This document shows positions 33,208 to 41,478 of a stretch of 42,795 nt of DNA, piece by piece; the first letter of the stretch is position 1, and every line of letters starts with the position of its first letter. Source of the stretch: a bacterium (GTDB lineage Bacteria > Patescibacteriota > Dojkabacteria > SC72 > WJKH01); the NCBI GenBank assembly GCA_029547225.1, contig JAKPPS010000040.1, forward strand, positions 1 through 42,795, in the 5' to 3' direction. Under the pieces are notes generated by a model. It was not told the origin of the DNA. It saw only the letters and a list, made by a program, of their open reading frames with translations, and did no database searches. A program made the position numbers and the translations under genes.

Positions 33208-33666
33208 ATGGATAAGAAAATTGTTGGTAAACAAATCAAAAAGGCAAGAACAGAAAAGAATCTCTCACAAGAAGAACTAGCACAAAAAATCGGAGTATCA
33301 AGAATGATGATAAGTAGGTACGAAATATCTTCGAGTGATGTGCCTATTGAGAAATTACAAAAGATTTCAAAAGTATTAGAAAAGCCAATATCGTATTTCT
33401 TTGGAGAAGAACCAAAGCATGATTCTCAGCAAGTATGGAAAGAAGCTCAAAAATATCTTGAACTATTGAAGCAGAAAGTTGGAGGGGACATATTGCTTTC
33501 ACCTAAAGAAATGCTTGTGTTTTCACTTGGTCCAAATGCAAATACAGAACAAGCTGTAAACGAAGCAAAGACCATAATGAAAAATTGGTACATCGCAAAT
33601 AAATTAGAAGATTCTACACATAAAACATTCGAAGAATGGTGGGAAAATGTAAAAAAAGAAAACTAA
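33208..33666 (+). CDS. XRE-family repressor (ImmR-like)
   Basis: A 152-residue repressor. The N-terminal HTH (about 6-60: IKKARTEKNLSQEELAQKIGVSRMMISRYE) is a clear Cro/C1-type domain. The C-terminal half is helical and acidic and may serve for dimer formation or protease recognition. It is transcribed away from the early operon from its own promoter, with repeated GTTATCA operators in between, and an ImmA-like metalloprotease gene follows. This set matches the ImmR/ImmA switch of ICEBs1 and related phages, in which the protease cuts the repressor after DNA damage or another signal. The assignment to this system rests on context. The gene ends before a strong terminator. Confidence 0.85.
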   Translation: MDKKIVGKQIKKARTEKNLSQEELAQKIGVSRMMISRYEISSSDVPIEKLQKISKVLEKPISYFFGEEPKHDSQQVWKEAQKYLELLKQKVGGDILLSPKEMLVFSLGPNANTEQAVNEAKTIMKNWYIANKLEDSTHKTFEEWWENVKKEN

Positions 33667-33716
33667 TTTTATGTTTTTTCCAAATAAGGATTTTCCTTAT
33701 CTATCTTCTCACCACT

Positions 33717-33746
33717 AAAAGGAGGTTTAACAGCCTCCTTTTTTTT
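33717..33746 (+). terminator. Intrinsic terminator after the repressor gene
   Basis: AAAGGAGG (33718-33725) pairs with CCTCCTTT (33734-33741) and runs into eight T residues. The loop is TTTAACAG, close to the TTAACAG loop of the hairpin at 15145-15167. It separates the repressor from the protease gene. Confidence 0.9.
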
Positions 33747-33821
33747 GGTCAAAATAAATTAATTTAGTTTGGAAACTGCTCATGACTGCCCCAATATTAA
33801 TTATTGGGAATAAAATAAAAA

Positions 33822-34172
33822 ATGGTCTTACCTCTTGTCCAAGACATGCTCCACATGTCGGCTGAAAGCCTAAGGACAAGATACCCCCAAGATTACAAAT
33901 ATATAAAAGCAATAGCTCAAGAAAAATGGCCACATATACAAATAGAAGAGAAGTCATTTAAGGAAGATGTTAAAGGGTTTAGGAATCTTATTGGTGATAC
34001 AAGTGCATATTGGCTTATTGTAATTAATACTGACTTATCAGACAAAGAGAAATATTTGGCACTAATACATGAACTTCTGCATTGTACATTAGATGAGGTA
34101 AAATTACTTAGTAGGGAAGAAGAAGAAAAGCTAGTAACAACGATAGAGAAGAGGGTTGGAGAAAGTTTTTGA
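33822..34172 (+). CDS. ImmA/IrrE-type metallopeptidase
   Basis: A 116-residue zinc peptidase. The metal site is HELLH (H83, E84, H87) within YLALIHELLHCTLDE. It is followed by a Glu/Lys-rich helix typical of short ImmA/IrrE-like proteins. Residues before it (AYWLIVINTDLSDKEK) match the family's usual lead-in. Proteins of this type cleave a partner repressor, and the adjacent XRE gene is the obvious target. The start is uncertain: ATG codons at 33822 and 33849 are both possible, and no ribosome binding site is seen. A terminator separates it from the repressor, so the two are probably expressed separately. Confidence 0.82.
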   Translation: MVLPLVQDMLHMSAESLRTRYPQDYKYIKAIAQEKWPHIQIEEKSFKEDVKGFRNLIGDTSAYWLIVINTDLSDKEKYLALIHELLHCTLDEVKLLSREEEEKLVTTIEKRVGESF

Positions 34173-34202
34173 GATACTTAATGAAAAATGATAGTATATG
34201 AA

Positions 34203-34319
34203 TGACCACAACTTAAAACATAACAAGCCACCTTCGCTTTCTCAGGCAGAAGAGAAAGTAATAAGGGCGATTCGTACAATCTGGCTTGTTCAGGTTGTGG
34301 TCAACGAGTCGCCCTTTTT
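34203..34319 (+). promoter_or_regulatory. Mutually exclusive hairpin leader upstream of the recombinase (attenuator-like)
   Basis: Three stems nest: TGACCACAAC (34203-34212) with GTTGTGGTCA (34294-34303), AACAAGCCA (34222-34230) with TGGCTTGTT (34282-34290), and CTTTCTC (34237-34243) with GAGAAAG (34252-34258). A competing 13-base stem pairs AAGGGCGATTCGT (34263-34275) with ACGAGTCGCCCTT (34304-34316), with one T-G wobble, and is followed by TTT: an intrinsic terminator. Its loop holds the 3' arms of the first two stems. The folds either exclude each other or form a pseudoknot. The recombinase gene begins 25 bases later. Confidence 0.65.
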
Positions 34320-34344
34320 GTTAAATAAATAATTTACGAGAAAA

Positions 34345-35832
34345 ATGAAGACAGCAGTTATATACGCAAGAGTATCATCAAGAGAACAAGCTGAAGGATT
34401 TTCAATTGACGCACAAGTAAAGGCTTGTAAGGCTAAAGCATCACAAGAAAACTTCAAAGTTCTAAAGATCTTCAAAGATGAAGGTTTTACTGGTACAAAT
34501 CGTAATAGACCTGCATTGAAAGCATTGGTCGATTTCTGTAAGAACAATAGTGTACATTCTGTAATCATTCATAAAGTAGATAGATTCGCTCGTTCAATTG
34601 TTGACCACTCAGCAATCAGAGCAATGTTAATAAAGCATGGAACGAATCTTCTTTCTTGTTCTGAGCAATTAGGAACAGCCCCACATGAAGTATTCCTTGA
34701 GAACATAATGGCTTCTATGGCTCAGTATTATAGCGACAACCTCAAAACAGAAGTTAAGAAGGGAATAGTAGAAAGATTTGAGAGTGGTTACCATATGTCA
34801 AATCCTCCATTTGGTTATGAAGTAAGAGCAGGTTCAAAAGTTATGCAAATAATTCCAAGAGAAGAAAAAATTATTCAGAAAATATTCTCTCTATATGTAA
34901 CTGGTAGATACTCATTCCAAACCATTGCCGACAAAATATATGTTGAAAATAATTACAAAAATCGTCAAGGAAAGAAATTTTCAAAATCACGTATTCAAGA
35001 CATACTGAGTAATGTAGTTTATATGGGGCAAATTGAATACAAGAAATTAGGTAAGAAAACACAGGGATTGCATAAACCAATAGTAACACCTACAATATTC
35101 TTATTAGCACAAGAGATTATGGAAACAAGAGGTAATGTTAGAAAAGTAGAAAAAGGAAAGTTCGAGTTTCTCTACAAAGGTTTTGTTGCTTGTCCTGAAT
35201 GTGGTAAAACACTTTATGCAGCCTACTCAACAGGAGGAAGTGGAAAGAAACATTTATATTACTGTTGTAGAAATAGGAATCATAAAGCAGTAAATATAAA
35301 AGCTAAAGACATTAACAAGGCTTTCCTCAAAACTTTAGAATCTTTACGAATAAATGACAATGTTATGGATATTGTCGAGGAATTTGTTGGCAAACGACTA
35401 GAAGAGCAAAGAGCCGTATCAGGAGAAAGGCTTAAAGAGTGTGAAAAACGAGTGAAAGCTATTGAGAAAGAAAAACTTGATGTCTACAAGGATTACAAGA
35501 AAGGCTTCATCAATGAAGAAGGACTAAAAAATGTTCTATCTGATTTAGAAGACAAGCAGACACTCGCTAGAGTGGATTTGAATGAAGAGTCAATCGATTA
35601 CAATGATTTACTTACACATATTAGAATGTTGGCTCAATTCGGTGCAAGAATCGACAGATATTGGGAGATAGCAACATTTGATCAAAAAAGACAAATTTTG
35701 GGAAGTATATTTACGAACGTACCAGTGTTCAAAAATAACGAGTTTACGAACGGAGAGATTAGCCCTCTGTATAAGGCTTTACAAGGCGTTTCTGAGGAGA
35801 GCGTCCTGTGTGGTCGGGGAAACAGGACTTGA
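34345..35832 (+). CDS. Large serine recombinase (element integrase)
   Basis: A 495-residue site-specific recombinase that should insert and excise the element. The catalytic domain starts YARVSSREQ (catalytic Ser11) and includes HKVDRFARS (Arg residues near 80-83). The recombinase DNA-binding domain (about 150-265) has NPPFGYEV. A zinc ribbon has CPEC (283-286) and YYCC (307-308), followed by a coiled coil (about 340-430). The last residues (SVLCGRGNRT) are encoded inside the tRNA-Pro gene, and the stop codon lies in its T-arm. That overlap marks the right attachment site. All key residues are present, so it is likely active. The structured leader upstream suggests control at transcription termination. 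Confidence 0.93.
   Translation: MKTAVIYARVSSREQAEGFSIDAQVKACKAKASQENFKVLKIFKDEGFTGTNRNRPALKALVDFCKNNSVHSVIIHKVDRFARSIVDHSAIRAMLIKHGTNLLSCSEQLGTAPHEVFLENIMASMAQYYSDNLKTEVKKGIVERFESGYHMSNPPFGYEVRAGSKVMQIIPREEKIIQKIFSLYVTGRYSFQTIADKIYVENNYKNRQGKKFSKSRIQDILSNVVYMGQIEYKKLGKKTQGLHKPIVTPTIFLLAQEIMETRGNVRKVEKGKFEFLYKGFVACPECGKTLYAAYSTGGSGKKHLYYCCRNRNHKAVNIKAKDINKAFLKTLESLRINDNVMDIVEEFVGKRLEEQRAVSGERLKECEKRVKAIEKEKLDVYKDYKKGFINEEGLKNVLSDLEDKQTLARVDLNEESIDYNDLLTHIRMLAQFGARIDRYWEIATFDQKRQILGSIFTNVPVFKNNEFTNGEISPLYKALQGVSEESVLCGRGNRT
35811..35819 (+). other. Candidate right attachment core
   Basis: TGGTCGGGG is both the end of the recombinase gene and the complement of the tRNA-Pro CCA end. The same nine bases occur at 3579-3587. 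The exact crossover position cannot be told from the sequence. Confidence 0.5.
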
Positions 35833-35887
35833 ACCTGCGACCTCTTGCACCCCATGCAAGCATTCTAGCCATCTGAACTATTCCCCG
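35811..35887 (-). tRNA. tRNA-Pro (anticodon GGG)
   Basis: The 77 bases fold into a complete cloverleaf: acceptor CGGGGAA with TTCCCCG, D-stem GTTC with GAAT, anticodon stem CTTGC with GCAAG, and T-stem GCAGG with CCTGT around TTCAAGT. The anticodon loop ATGGGGT gives GGG, which reads the Pro codon CCC. C1 is typical of bacterial tRNA-Pro, and CCA is encoded. The 3' end faces the element, and the recombinase gene overlaps its last 22 bases, so integration has left the tRNA intact. Confidence 0.96.
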
Positions 35888-35971
35888 ATTTTCTCGCGAT
35901 GCAATTTCATACCCTTTATGACCTTACACGCTAAGATCAAATCAAAGATATGAATAATGATAAACTAGAAT

Positions 35972-35999
35972 ATTATACTATATTAGAATTATTCATCAA
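35972..35999 (-). promoter_or_regulatory. Candidate promoter of tRNA-Pro
   Basis: On the minus strand, TTGATG (35999-35994) and a perfect TATAAT (35977-35972) are 16 bases apart, about 85 bases before the tRNA. The rest of the gap 35888-36082 shows nothing else. Confidence 0.5.
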
Positions 36000-36082
36000 T
36001 AAAAAACTAATATTGAAGATGTATTCTAAAAAACATCATCCTAAATATGAAGTTCTACGTGTCTATTTTATCCTTCTACCAG

Positions 36083-37048
36083 CTATATCGCTGAGAATGA
36101 GTTCAAGATATCATCTAAGATCTCTAATTCTTCATCAGTTACAGTATTGCTAATAGACCAAGTATATGTGTGACCCTCATGTGTGTCTTGCATTAATGTC
36201 AAGCTTTCTATTTCCCACATATTTTCATATATTCCACAACCTGCATCAAAAGTTGCATTATTATCCTTTGTATCGATATATAACTTTTTATCAATCCTCC
36301 TCAGTTCTCTGTCCAAGAGATTAATCTCTGAATAGCTTTCTGCACTTAAATCAATTATTGGTAATTCTTCGCCATAAAATTCTTCACTTACACCATTAAA
36401 GTAATCATAATCAGCTTGGTCGAAATCTTCAAATTGATAATAATTTGAACAGTAATCAGTACCACCAATACCATAAACTCCTTTTAGTTTGAATATTACT
36501 TCATTATCAGGATTTATTACTTCAATAGCTGACAAACCATCATAACTTACATTTGATACTAGCATGTCAGTACCTTGACCATCAAAATATTCAACTATTT
36601 GCCATTCATTTGGTAAAACAGCGCTAATCGCATCTCCAGTAAACTGCTGATTATCAGATTCCTTCTCATTATCAGTATCTTCGTCCTCTGACTCCTCATT
36701 GTCATTATCATCGCTATCCTCTTCACCATCTTCTTTTTGATCCTTTTTTTGCTCACTATCGTCTGCATCATCACTTTTTTGCTCATCAGATTTTTTGTTA
36801 GTAAAAATAGACTGAAGATCAATTTTATCTTGTCCCCATAACAAATATCCACCGACTAATCCACCTATCAAAGCTACTATCAACAAAATAAACACGATAA
36901 TAAATGTTCCAATATTAGACTTTTTTACCGTCTTTTGTTCTGGAACACTTGGAGCAACACTTTCTACCTTTGTTTCCGCTGGTTTAGCTGTGTTTTCAAC
37001 TTTCACAGCTTCTGGCTGCTTTGTTTCTATATTATTTCCTTCCTGCAT
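36083..37048 (-). CDS. Single-pass membrane protein with acidic linker, unknown extracellular domain
   Basis: A 321-residue protein. The N-terminal 44 residues are cytoplasmic and rich in Pro, Ala, Lys and Val. Residues about 45-70 (IGTFIIVFILLIVALIGGLVGGYLLW) form the membrane segment. A very acidic Asp/Glu/Ser/Lys linker follows (about 83-137). The C-terminal ~185 residues are a folded domain with two widely spaced cysteines (GGTDYCSNYY and DAGCGIYE) that could form a disulphide outside the cell. I do not recognise the family. It lies between tRNA-Pro and a lipoprotein gene on the same strand, in chromosomal DNA. Confidence 0.75.
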   Translation of the reverse strand: MQEGNNIETKQPEAVKVENTAKPAETKVESVAPSVPEQKTVKKSNIGTFIIVFILLIVALIGGLVGGYLLWGQDKIDLQSIFTNKKSDEQKSDDADDSEQKKDQKEDGEEDSDDNDNEESEDEDTDNEKESDNQQFTGDAISAVLPNEWQIVEYFDGQGTDMLVSNVSYDGLSAIEVINPDNEVIFKLKGVYGIGGTDYCSNYYQFEDFDQADYDYFNGVSEEFYGEELPIIDLSAESYSEINLLDRELRRIDKKLYIDTKDNNATFDAGCGIYENMWEIESLTLMQDTHEGHTYTWSISNTVTDEELEILDDILNSFSAI

Positions 37049-37107
37049 TCATTTAAATATTAAATTTAAATAGAAAAATAATTCATACTAAATTTTTATT
37101 AATACTC

Positions 37108-38211
37108 TTACAGTTTTATTTCTAAAATCACTTGATTTGGATTCGTGGTTCCATAAAGCTTGAAATCTTTATTAGTTACTCCATTGAATACAAATGTTGA
37201 TTTATTACCAACCTTATTCATTGTGACATTTCCGACACTCGGTAAATCTCCACTAAAACCATTTCCAAAAACATTGGATGAGAGATCTTCAAAAACAAGA
37301 TTTAGTTTACCTGATGCATATTCTGCATAACATGTAGGTACAGGTTTTTCTGCACTTCCACTAACCTCAAATACTACAGTTAATACTCCATTTGCTGCAT
37401 AGTATGAATATCTACTTAATGTTGCTCCCTCAGCTGATTTTGCTCCCGTTATACTCTGCTTTGTTTGACCGAAGGTATTACTTGTTCCTAAATTCAAACC
37501 TGTTTGAGCAACTGCACCTGGATATTTTACATCCAAAGTGATCTTCCACTTATTCGTACCATTATCTGCAATTTGCAAATAATAAACTGGTGTCTTAGAT
37601 ACTCCTATATCGTATACTGAAACTACATCATTTCCAGAAATATTGTGATAAATCTTTACAACACCTTCTTTATTAATGTCCACCGAATCCTGAAATGCAA
37701 TACCACTACTATCTTTAACAATATTTTCTAATGAGATTTTTACGACATTTGAGCTGGAAACATATTCTGCAGTGACCTTTGGTTTTTGAGTCGTGTTTGC
37801 AGTATTTCCTTCAAGATCAAATACAAATCTATGGTATCCGGTAAAAGGGGAATTAGTTAACGAATTTATCTTGTACTGCTTTGAAGAACTCTCACCGACT
37901 GTTTGTTTATTACTATTATATTTGGAAAAGTCAGTCGTTGTACCAGTGTTTGTACTACCGTTGTTGTTGCCGGTATTAGTACTTGTTTTATCATCTTCTT
38001 CCTCTGTATCCTCTTCATCATCAGTATCATTTGTTTTTGTCGTGTTACTAGTCGTGTTACTATTTGTAGTATTCTTGTTATCATTTGTCACCACAACAGT
38101 ATTGTCATCTGTTGTATCTGTAGTGTCAGTCTTTTTTTCACATCCTGCGAGGAAAATACCTGATGATACTACTATCAGAAGAAGCATCATATACTTAATA
38201 TATTTACTCAT
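37108..38211 (-). CDS. Lipoprotein with AMIN-like domains
   Basis: A 367-residue lipoprotein. The signal sequence ends in the lipobox FLAGC (Cys24), where lipid would be attached. A Thr/Asn/Asp-rich linker (about 28-110) follows. Two beta-rich domains come next: residues about 118-230 (FTGYHRFVFDLEG, then KITLDVKYPG) resemble the AMIN-like family, and about 255-367 repeat the plan (LTVVFEVSGSAEKPVPTCYAEY, then VILEIKL). AMIN-type domains often bind cell-wall material. It probably sits on the outer face of the cytoplasmic membrane. A promoter is seen just upstream. Confidence 0.82.
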   Translation of the reverse strand: MSKYIKYMMLLLIVVSSGIFLAGCEKKTDTTDTTDDNTVVVTNDNKNTTNSNTTSNTTKTNDTDDEEDTEEEDDKTSTNTGNNNGSTNTGTTTDFSKYNSNKQTVGESSSKQYKINSLTNSPFTGYHRFVFDLEGNTANTTQKPKVTAEYVSSSNVVKISLENIVKDSSGIAFQDSVDINKEGVVKIYHNISGNDVVSVYDIGVSKTPVYYLQIADNGTNKWKITLDVKYPGAVAQTGLNLGTSNTFGQTKQSITGAKSAEGATLSRYSYYAANGVLTVVFEVSGSAEKPVPTCYAEYASGKLNLVFEDLSSNVFGNGFSGDLPSVGNVTMNKVGNKSTFVFNGVTNKDFKLYGTTNPNQVILEIKL

Positions 38212-38262
38212 AGATTGCCTAATAATAAATAATTTATTCAGGCATTACTGCCCTACTATTTT

Positions 38263-38290
38263 ATTATACGAATTACCCGCAATAAAGCAA
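38263..38290 (-). promoter_or_regulatory. Promoter of the AMIN-like lipoprotein gene
   Basis: TTGCTT (38290-38285) and TATAAT (38268-38263) are separated by 16 bases on the minus strand, about 52 bases before the start codon. The -10 box is perfect. Confidence 0.65.
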
Positions 38291-38348
38291 CAGAGGATAA
38301 TAATAAGCTTTGAAGATGCAGTATTTCCAAATATTTTATTGATGGGTA

Positions 38349-39674
38349 TTACTCTAATACTAATCCAGCTCTCGTTGCTTCTACAACTTTCTTTCTTACA
38401 ATTTGACCTATTTCTTTTTTACTAGCTGAATTATTAAGAACGACTTCATGATTGAAATAGCTTATTCCCCTACGCCCTCCTGTAATTAAAACATCAACTT
38501 CCTTACCTATATATTTTTTGTTGTGTTTGATCCTGATTTCATTTATTAGGTCATAAACTAGATTTTCTCGGTTCTTTTTTTCCTGTAATGATAGAGTTTC
38601 TTTATATCTGCTTGCTACAGTCCCTTTACGCGGAGAAAACTTTCCAAGATAAACCATATCAATATCGGCATCTTTAAGCAGCTTTAAAGTTGCATCAAAA
38701 TCAGATTTTTCTTCACCCGGAAAACCAACAATAATATCAGTAGTAATTCGGAAGTCTGGATATTTATTCTTTATCGTTCTGACAATATTAAGAAAATCTA
38801 TAGCCTCATACCTTCGATTCATCAATTTCAATATCCTATCTGATCCAGATTGAACCGCCAGATTGACACTTTTGATGAAATGAGGATCTGTTGCTATAAG
38901 GTGACATAGTCGATCAGTAAAATCCATTGGGTTTGAAGATATGAAGTTAATCCAAAAGTCTCCCTCGATTTTTATTAATTCATTCAAAAGATCAACAAAA
39001 TCCCTTTTACCATCTTTACTTTTCCAACTGTTAACATTTTGCCCAATTAGAGTAACAAGTTTTCCACCTTGATTGATAAATTCTCTGACTGCAGATATTA
39101 TCATTTCCTCGGGATAATTAGTTAATCTGCCTCGGGTATATGGCACTATACAGTAGGAACAAAAATTATCGCATCCTGTTGAAATAGGAAATAGACCTAT
39201 TACATTATTACTATTAAATGACCTTATATTTATATTTTCATTGGCTAGATCGTCTTTTTCAAATTGTTTAGTCCCTAACAATGACGGTAATTTATTGATT
39301 TCGGAAATTTCGATTATTTCATCAAGCCAAGGCATTTGGCGTTTTAACAATTTTCTTTGTTTTAACTGTGTATCAACATTATTACTTAAATTTCTATTAA
39401 ATCTAGTCGCCATACATCCTGTTAAAATTATTTTCTGTTTTTTATCCTTATATTTATTCCCCTTAATCCTCAAATTTTGTCCCCAACCGATTACTTTATC
39501 TTCAGCTTGCTGCCTAATCGAACAGCTATTTAGTATCACAACATCAGCATCTGTTGATTTTTTCATCTGTTTAAAACCGATTTTTTCCATCAAAAACTTT
39601 ATTCGCTCGCTATCAGAATAGTTCATCGCGCATCCGAATGTCTTGATATAGTAAGTCTTTTTACCGTTTTGCAT
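38349..39674 (-). CDS. miaB: tRNA-2-methylthio-N6-dimethylallyladenosine synthase
   Basis: The 441-residue radical-SAM enzyme adds a methylthio group to the modified A37 of tRNAs that read codons starting with U. The N-terminal methylthiotransferase domain has the three cluster cysteines C15 (FGCAMN), C51 (NSCSIR) and C87 (TGCMATR). The radical-SAM motif is CDNFCSYC (C168, C172, C175). GFPGE and the C-terminal TRAM region (about 380-441) complete the protein. Length and motifs are standard. It is a housekeeping gene transcribed away from the DUF3048 gene, with only 41 bases between the two starts. Confidence 0.93.
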   Translation of the reverse strand: MQNGKKTYYIKTFGCAMNYSDSERIKFLMEKIGFKQMKKSTDADVVILNSCSIRQQAEDKVIGWGQNLRIKGNKYKDKKQKIILTGCMATRFNRNLSNNVDTQLKQRKLLKRQMPWLDEIIEISEINKLPSLLGTKQFEKDDLANENINIRSFNSNNVIGLFPISTGCDNFCSYCIVPYTRGRLTNYPEEMIISAVREFINQGGKLVTLIGQNVNSWKSKDGKRDFVDLLNELIKIEGDFWINFISSNPMDFTDRLCHLIATDPHFIKSVNLAVQSGSDRILKLMNRRYEAIDFLNIVRTIKNKYPDFRITTDIIVGFPGEEKSDFDATLKLLKDADIDMVYLGKFSPRKGTVASRYKETLSLQEKKNRENLVYDLINEIRIKHNKKYIGKEVDVLITGGRRGISYFNHEVVLNNSASKKEIGQIVRKKVVEATRAGLVLE

Positions 39675-39705
39675 ATATTTTACTTAAGATATTACAATAT
39701 GCTAT

Positions 39706-39711
39706 TATACT
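39706..39711 (+). promoter_or_regulatory. Probable -10 box of the DUF3048 gene (leaderless start)
   Basis: TATACT ends five bases before the ATG at 39716, so transcription would begin at or just after the first base of the codon. No strong -35 is seen in the 41-base gap shared with miaB. Confidence 0.4.
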
Positions 39712-39715
39712 ATAA

Positions 39716-41404
39716 ATGAGCAATCAATTTATAAATCCAAGCACAAATAACAAAAATAAAGAGACTAAGGATACAACAAAAAGTAAAATACCTACACTAG
39801 ATAATAAACAATCTGACAAAACCCTTTCGAGTAAAATTGCACCAACAAAAACAAATTCCTCTGACAAAATTAAAGTAAATTTAACTTCAGATAAAGCTGT
39901 AACACCAGCAAATCCTTCAGAGGTTGTAAGTTCTATTGCGACACCTAAGGCCGCTACAACGACAAATACAAATACTCTACTAAATGAAGAAAAGGTTAAT
40001 ATCTCTCAACCACCACTTGCAAATACAGTTGAAGTCTCAGCTACAAGTAAAACTCCCTCAGCACAAGCAAAGAGTAAAAACATTATTGATTTATCACAAT
40101 CAGTATTAAACCAATCAAATAATGGAGATAAAACTTTAACTAATCTTAAAAATGCCCTTAGTAAAACAGATAGTATCTCAAATGTTCAAACAGATTCGAC
40201 AAGAAAATCTCTCAAAGATAGAATTTCTGGAAAAATAAAATTAAGTAATAAAACAAAAGCAATAATCGGAATTGTTGGAGGAATAATTATTATTGCATTG
40301 GCATTGCTATTTATATGGTTTGGACTTATTAAACAAACACCAAAACCATCATCAATCCTCACAATAAGTTCTAATTATTTGTCACCAATTTCGCAAGTGA
40401 TAACAAAGGATTCAATTTTTAATGTTAACACACTCCTTCCTATTGCTTCTGAACCACGCACCGAAGTAAGTCCTATCAATGGCATTTTACTTACCAAAAC
40501 AGAATATAATGAATTAAAAAATCGTCGTCCAATTGCAGTTATGATAGATAATCATATTTCTGCAAGGCCACAAAAGAATTTAAGCAAAGCAGACATAGTC
40601 TTTGAGACATCTGTTGAATCAGGAATAACAAGATATATGCCTATTTATTGGAGTAACGCAGTAAATGAAGTTGGTCCAATTAGAAGTGCTCGACAATACT
40701 ACTTAGAGTTCTTAAGCCCTTATGATGCAATTTATATTCATGATGGCTGTGCTTCTTCATCAGATGCTCGAGTTAACGCATGTGGTAATTTGTACAATTA
40801 CAATATTGAAGATATCGCCAATACTGTGGGCGCTTGGCGAAGAAGTGATCGATATGCTCCTCATAATGAATATTCATCTACTATCTCAGTTTGGGATTAT
40901 GCTTCACAGAACAGTATAAGCGGTTTATCTGACAATTTTGAAGCATGGCAATTTAAAAAAGACTTACCTATCAATATGCGGGGTACAAAAACTAAAGTTT
41001 CAATTTCATTCTGGGGAGATTTAAGTAATTACTATGGTGATTATGATGTCGAATGGGTATATGATTCTGCGGCGAACAACTATATTAGAAAAATAGGTGG
41101 GAATAATGATATTGATGAGGCTACAGGTCAAGTAATTAGAGCAAAAGTTGTGGTAGTACAAGAAGTAACTATGACTGAAACATACGATATTTCTGGCCAT
41201 GTAATAGTAGAAACCATCGGATCTGGAAAAACTAAAATCTTACAAGATGGAAAAATATATGATGCAACATGGGAAAAAACTAATAGAACCGATCGCACTT
41301 CATACAAAGGTACAGATGGTAAAGATTTTGTATTTAATCGTGGCCTGATCTGGATAGAAGCCTTACCTCGTGATTACGGTCAATTTGTTATTAACGAGCA
41401 ATAG
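39716..41404 (+). CDS. DUF3048 (YerB-like) membrane-anchored protein
   Basis: A 562-residue protein. A long Thr/Ser/Lys/Asn-rich cytoplasmic tail (1-180) leads to one membrane segment (about 182-205). The DUF3048 domain follows outside, with its signature NRRPIAVMIDNHISARPQ, then VFETSVESGITRYMPIY, GPIRSARQYYLEF and IYIHDGCASS. The C-terminal DUF3048_C part ends with DYGQFVINEQ. The family includes Bacillus YerB, a lipoprotein of unknown function. Here the lipoprotein anchor is replaced by a transmembrane segment. It faces miaB head to head. The 41-base gap suggests a very short or absent leader. Confidence 0.9.
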   Translation: MSNQFINPSTNNKNKETKDTTKSKIPTLDNKQSDKTLSSKIAPTKTNSSDKIKVNLTSDKAVTPANPSEVVSSIATPKAATTTNTNTLLNEEKVNISQPPLANTVEVSATSKTPSAQAKSKNIIDLSQSVLNQSNNGDKTLTNLKNALSKTDSISNVQTDSTRKSLKDRISGKIKLSNKTKAIIGIVGGIIIIALALLFIWFGLIKQTPKPSSILTISSNYLSPISQVITKDSIFNVNTLLPIASEPRTEVSPINGILLTKTEYNELKNRRPIAVMIDNHISARPQKNLSKADIVFETSVESGITRYMPIYWSNAVNEVGPIRSARQYYLEFLSPYDAIYIHDGCASSSDARVNACGNLYNYNIEDIANTVGAWRRSDRYAPHNEYSSTISVWDYASQNSISGLSDNFEAWQFKKDLPINMRGTKTKVSISFWGDLSNYYGDYDVEWVYDSAANNYIRKIGGNNDIDEATGQVIRAKVVVVQEVTMTETYDISGHVIVETIGSGKTKILQDGKIYDATWEKTNRTDRTSYKGTDGKDFVFNRGLIWIEALPRDYGQFVINEQ

Positions 41405-41443
41405 CCTGAAAATCGTAATTATAAAGTATATATGGTTTACATC

Positions 41444-41472
41444 TTACTGAATAGATAATTCTGTGATAGAAT
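41444..41472 (+). promoter_or_regulatory. Promoter of the winged-helix regulator gene (leaderless)
   Basis: TTACTG (41444-41449) and TAGAAT (41467-41472) are 17 bases apart. The ATG is at 41479, six bases after the -10 box, so the transcript would start at the codon itself. Confidence 0.5.
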
Positions 41473-41478
41473 AAAATT

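Larger units (their letters stand above)
3579..35819. mobile_element. Probable integrative conjugative element, about 32 kb
   Basis: The interval holds an integrase-type serine recombinase at a tRNA 3' end, a repressor/protease immunity pair, a full transfer gene set (pilin, VirB6-like, PrgI, VirB4, wall hydrolase, coupling protein, Replic_Relax), and cargo including a type I restriction system. Both limits show the nine bases TGGTCGGGG in direct orientation (3579-3587 and 35811-35819), each at the 3' end of a recombinase reading frame. The right limit is well supported by the tRNA overlap. The left limit is tentative because nine bases could match by chance. Confidence 0.7.

Noticed and set aside
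35678-35953. Plus-strand frame across the recombinase end and tRNA-Pro, with GETGLEPATSCTP
   Set aside because: The peptide is the well-known false translation of a tRNA complement, not a gene.
37793-38425. 210-residue plus-strand open frame opposite the lipoprotein linker
   Set aside because: Val/Ser strings arise from the antisense of a Thr/Asn/Asp-rich linker. It also crosses the lipoprotein promoter and the miaB 3' end.
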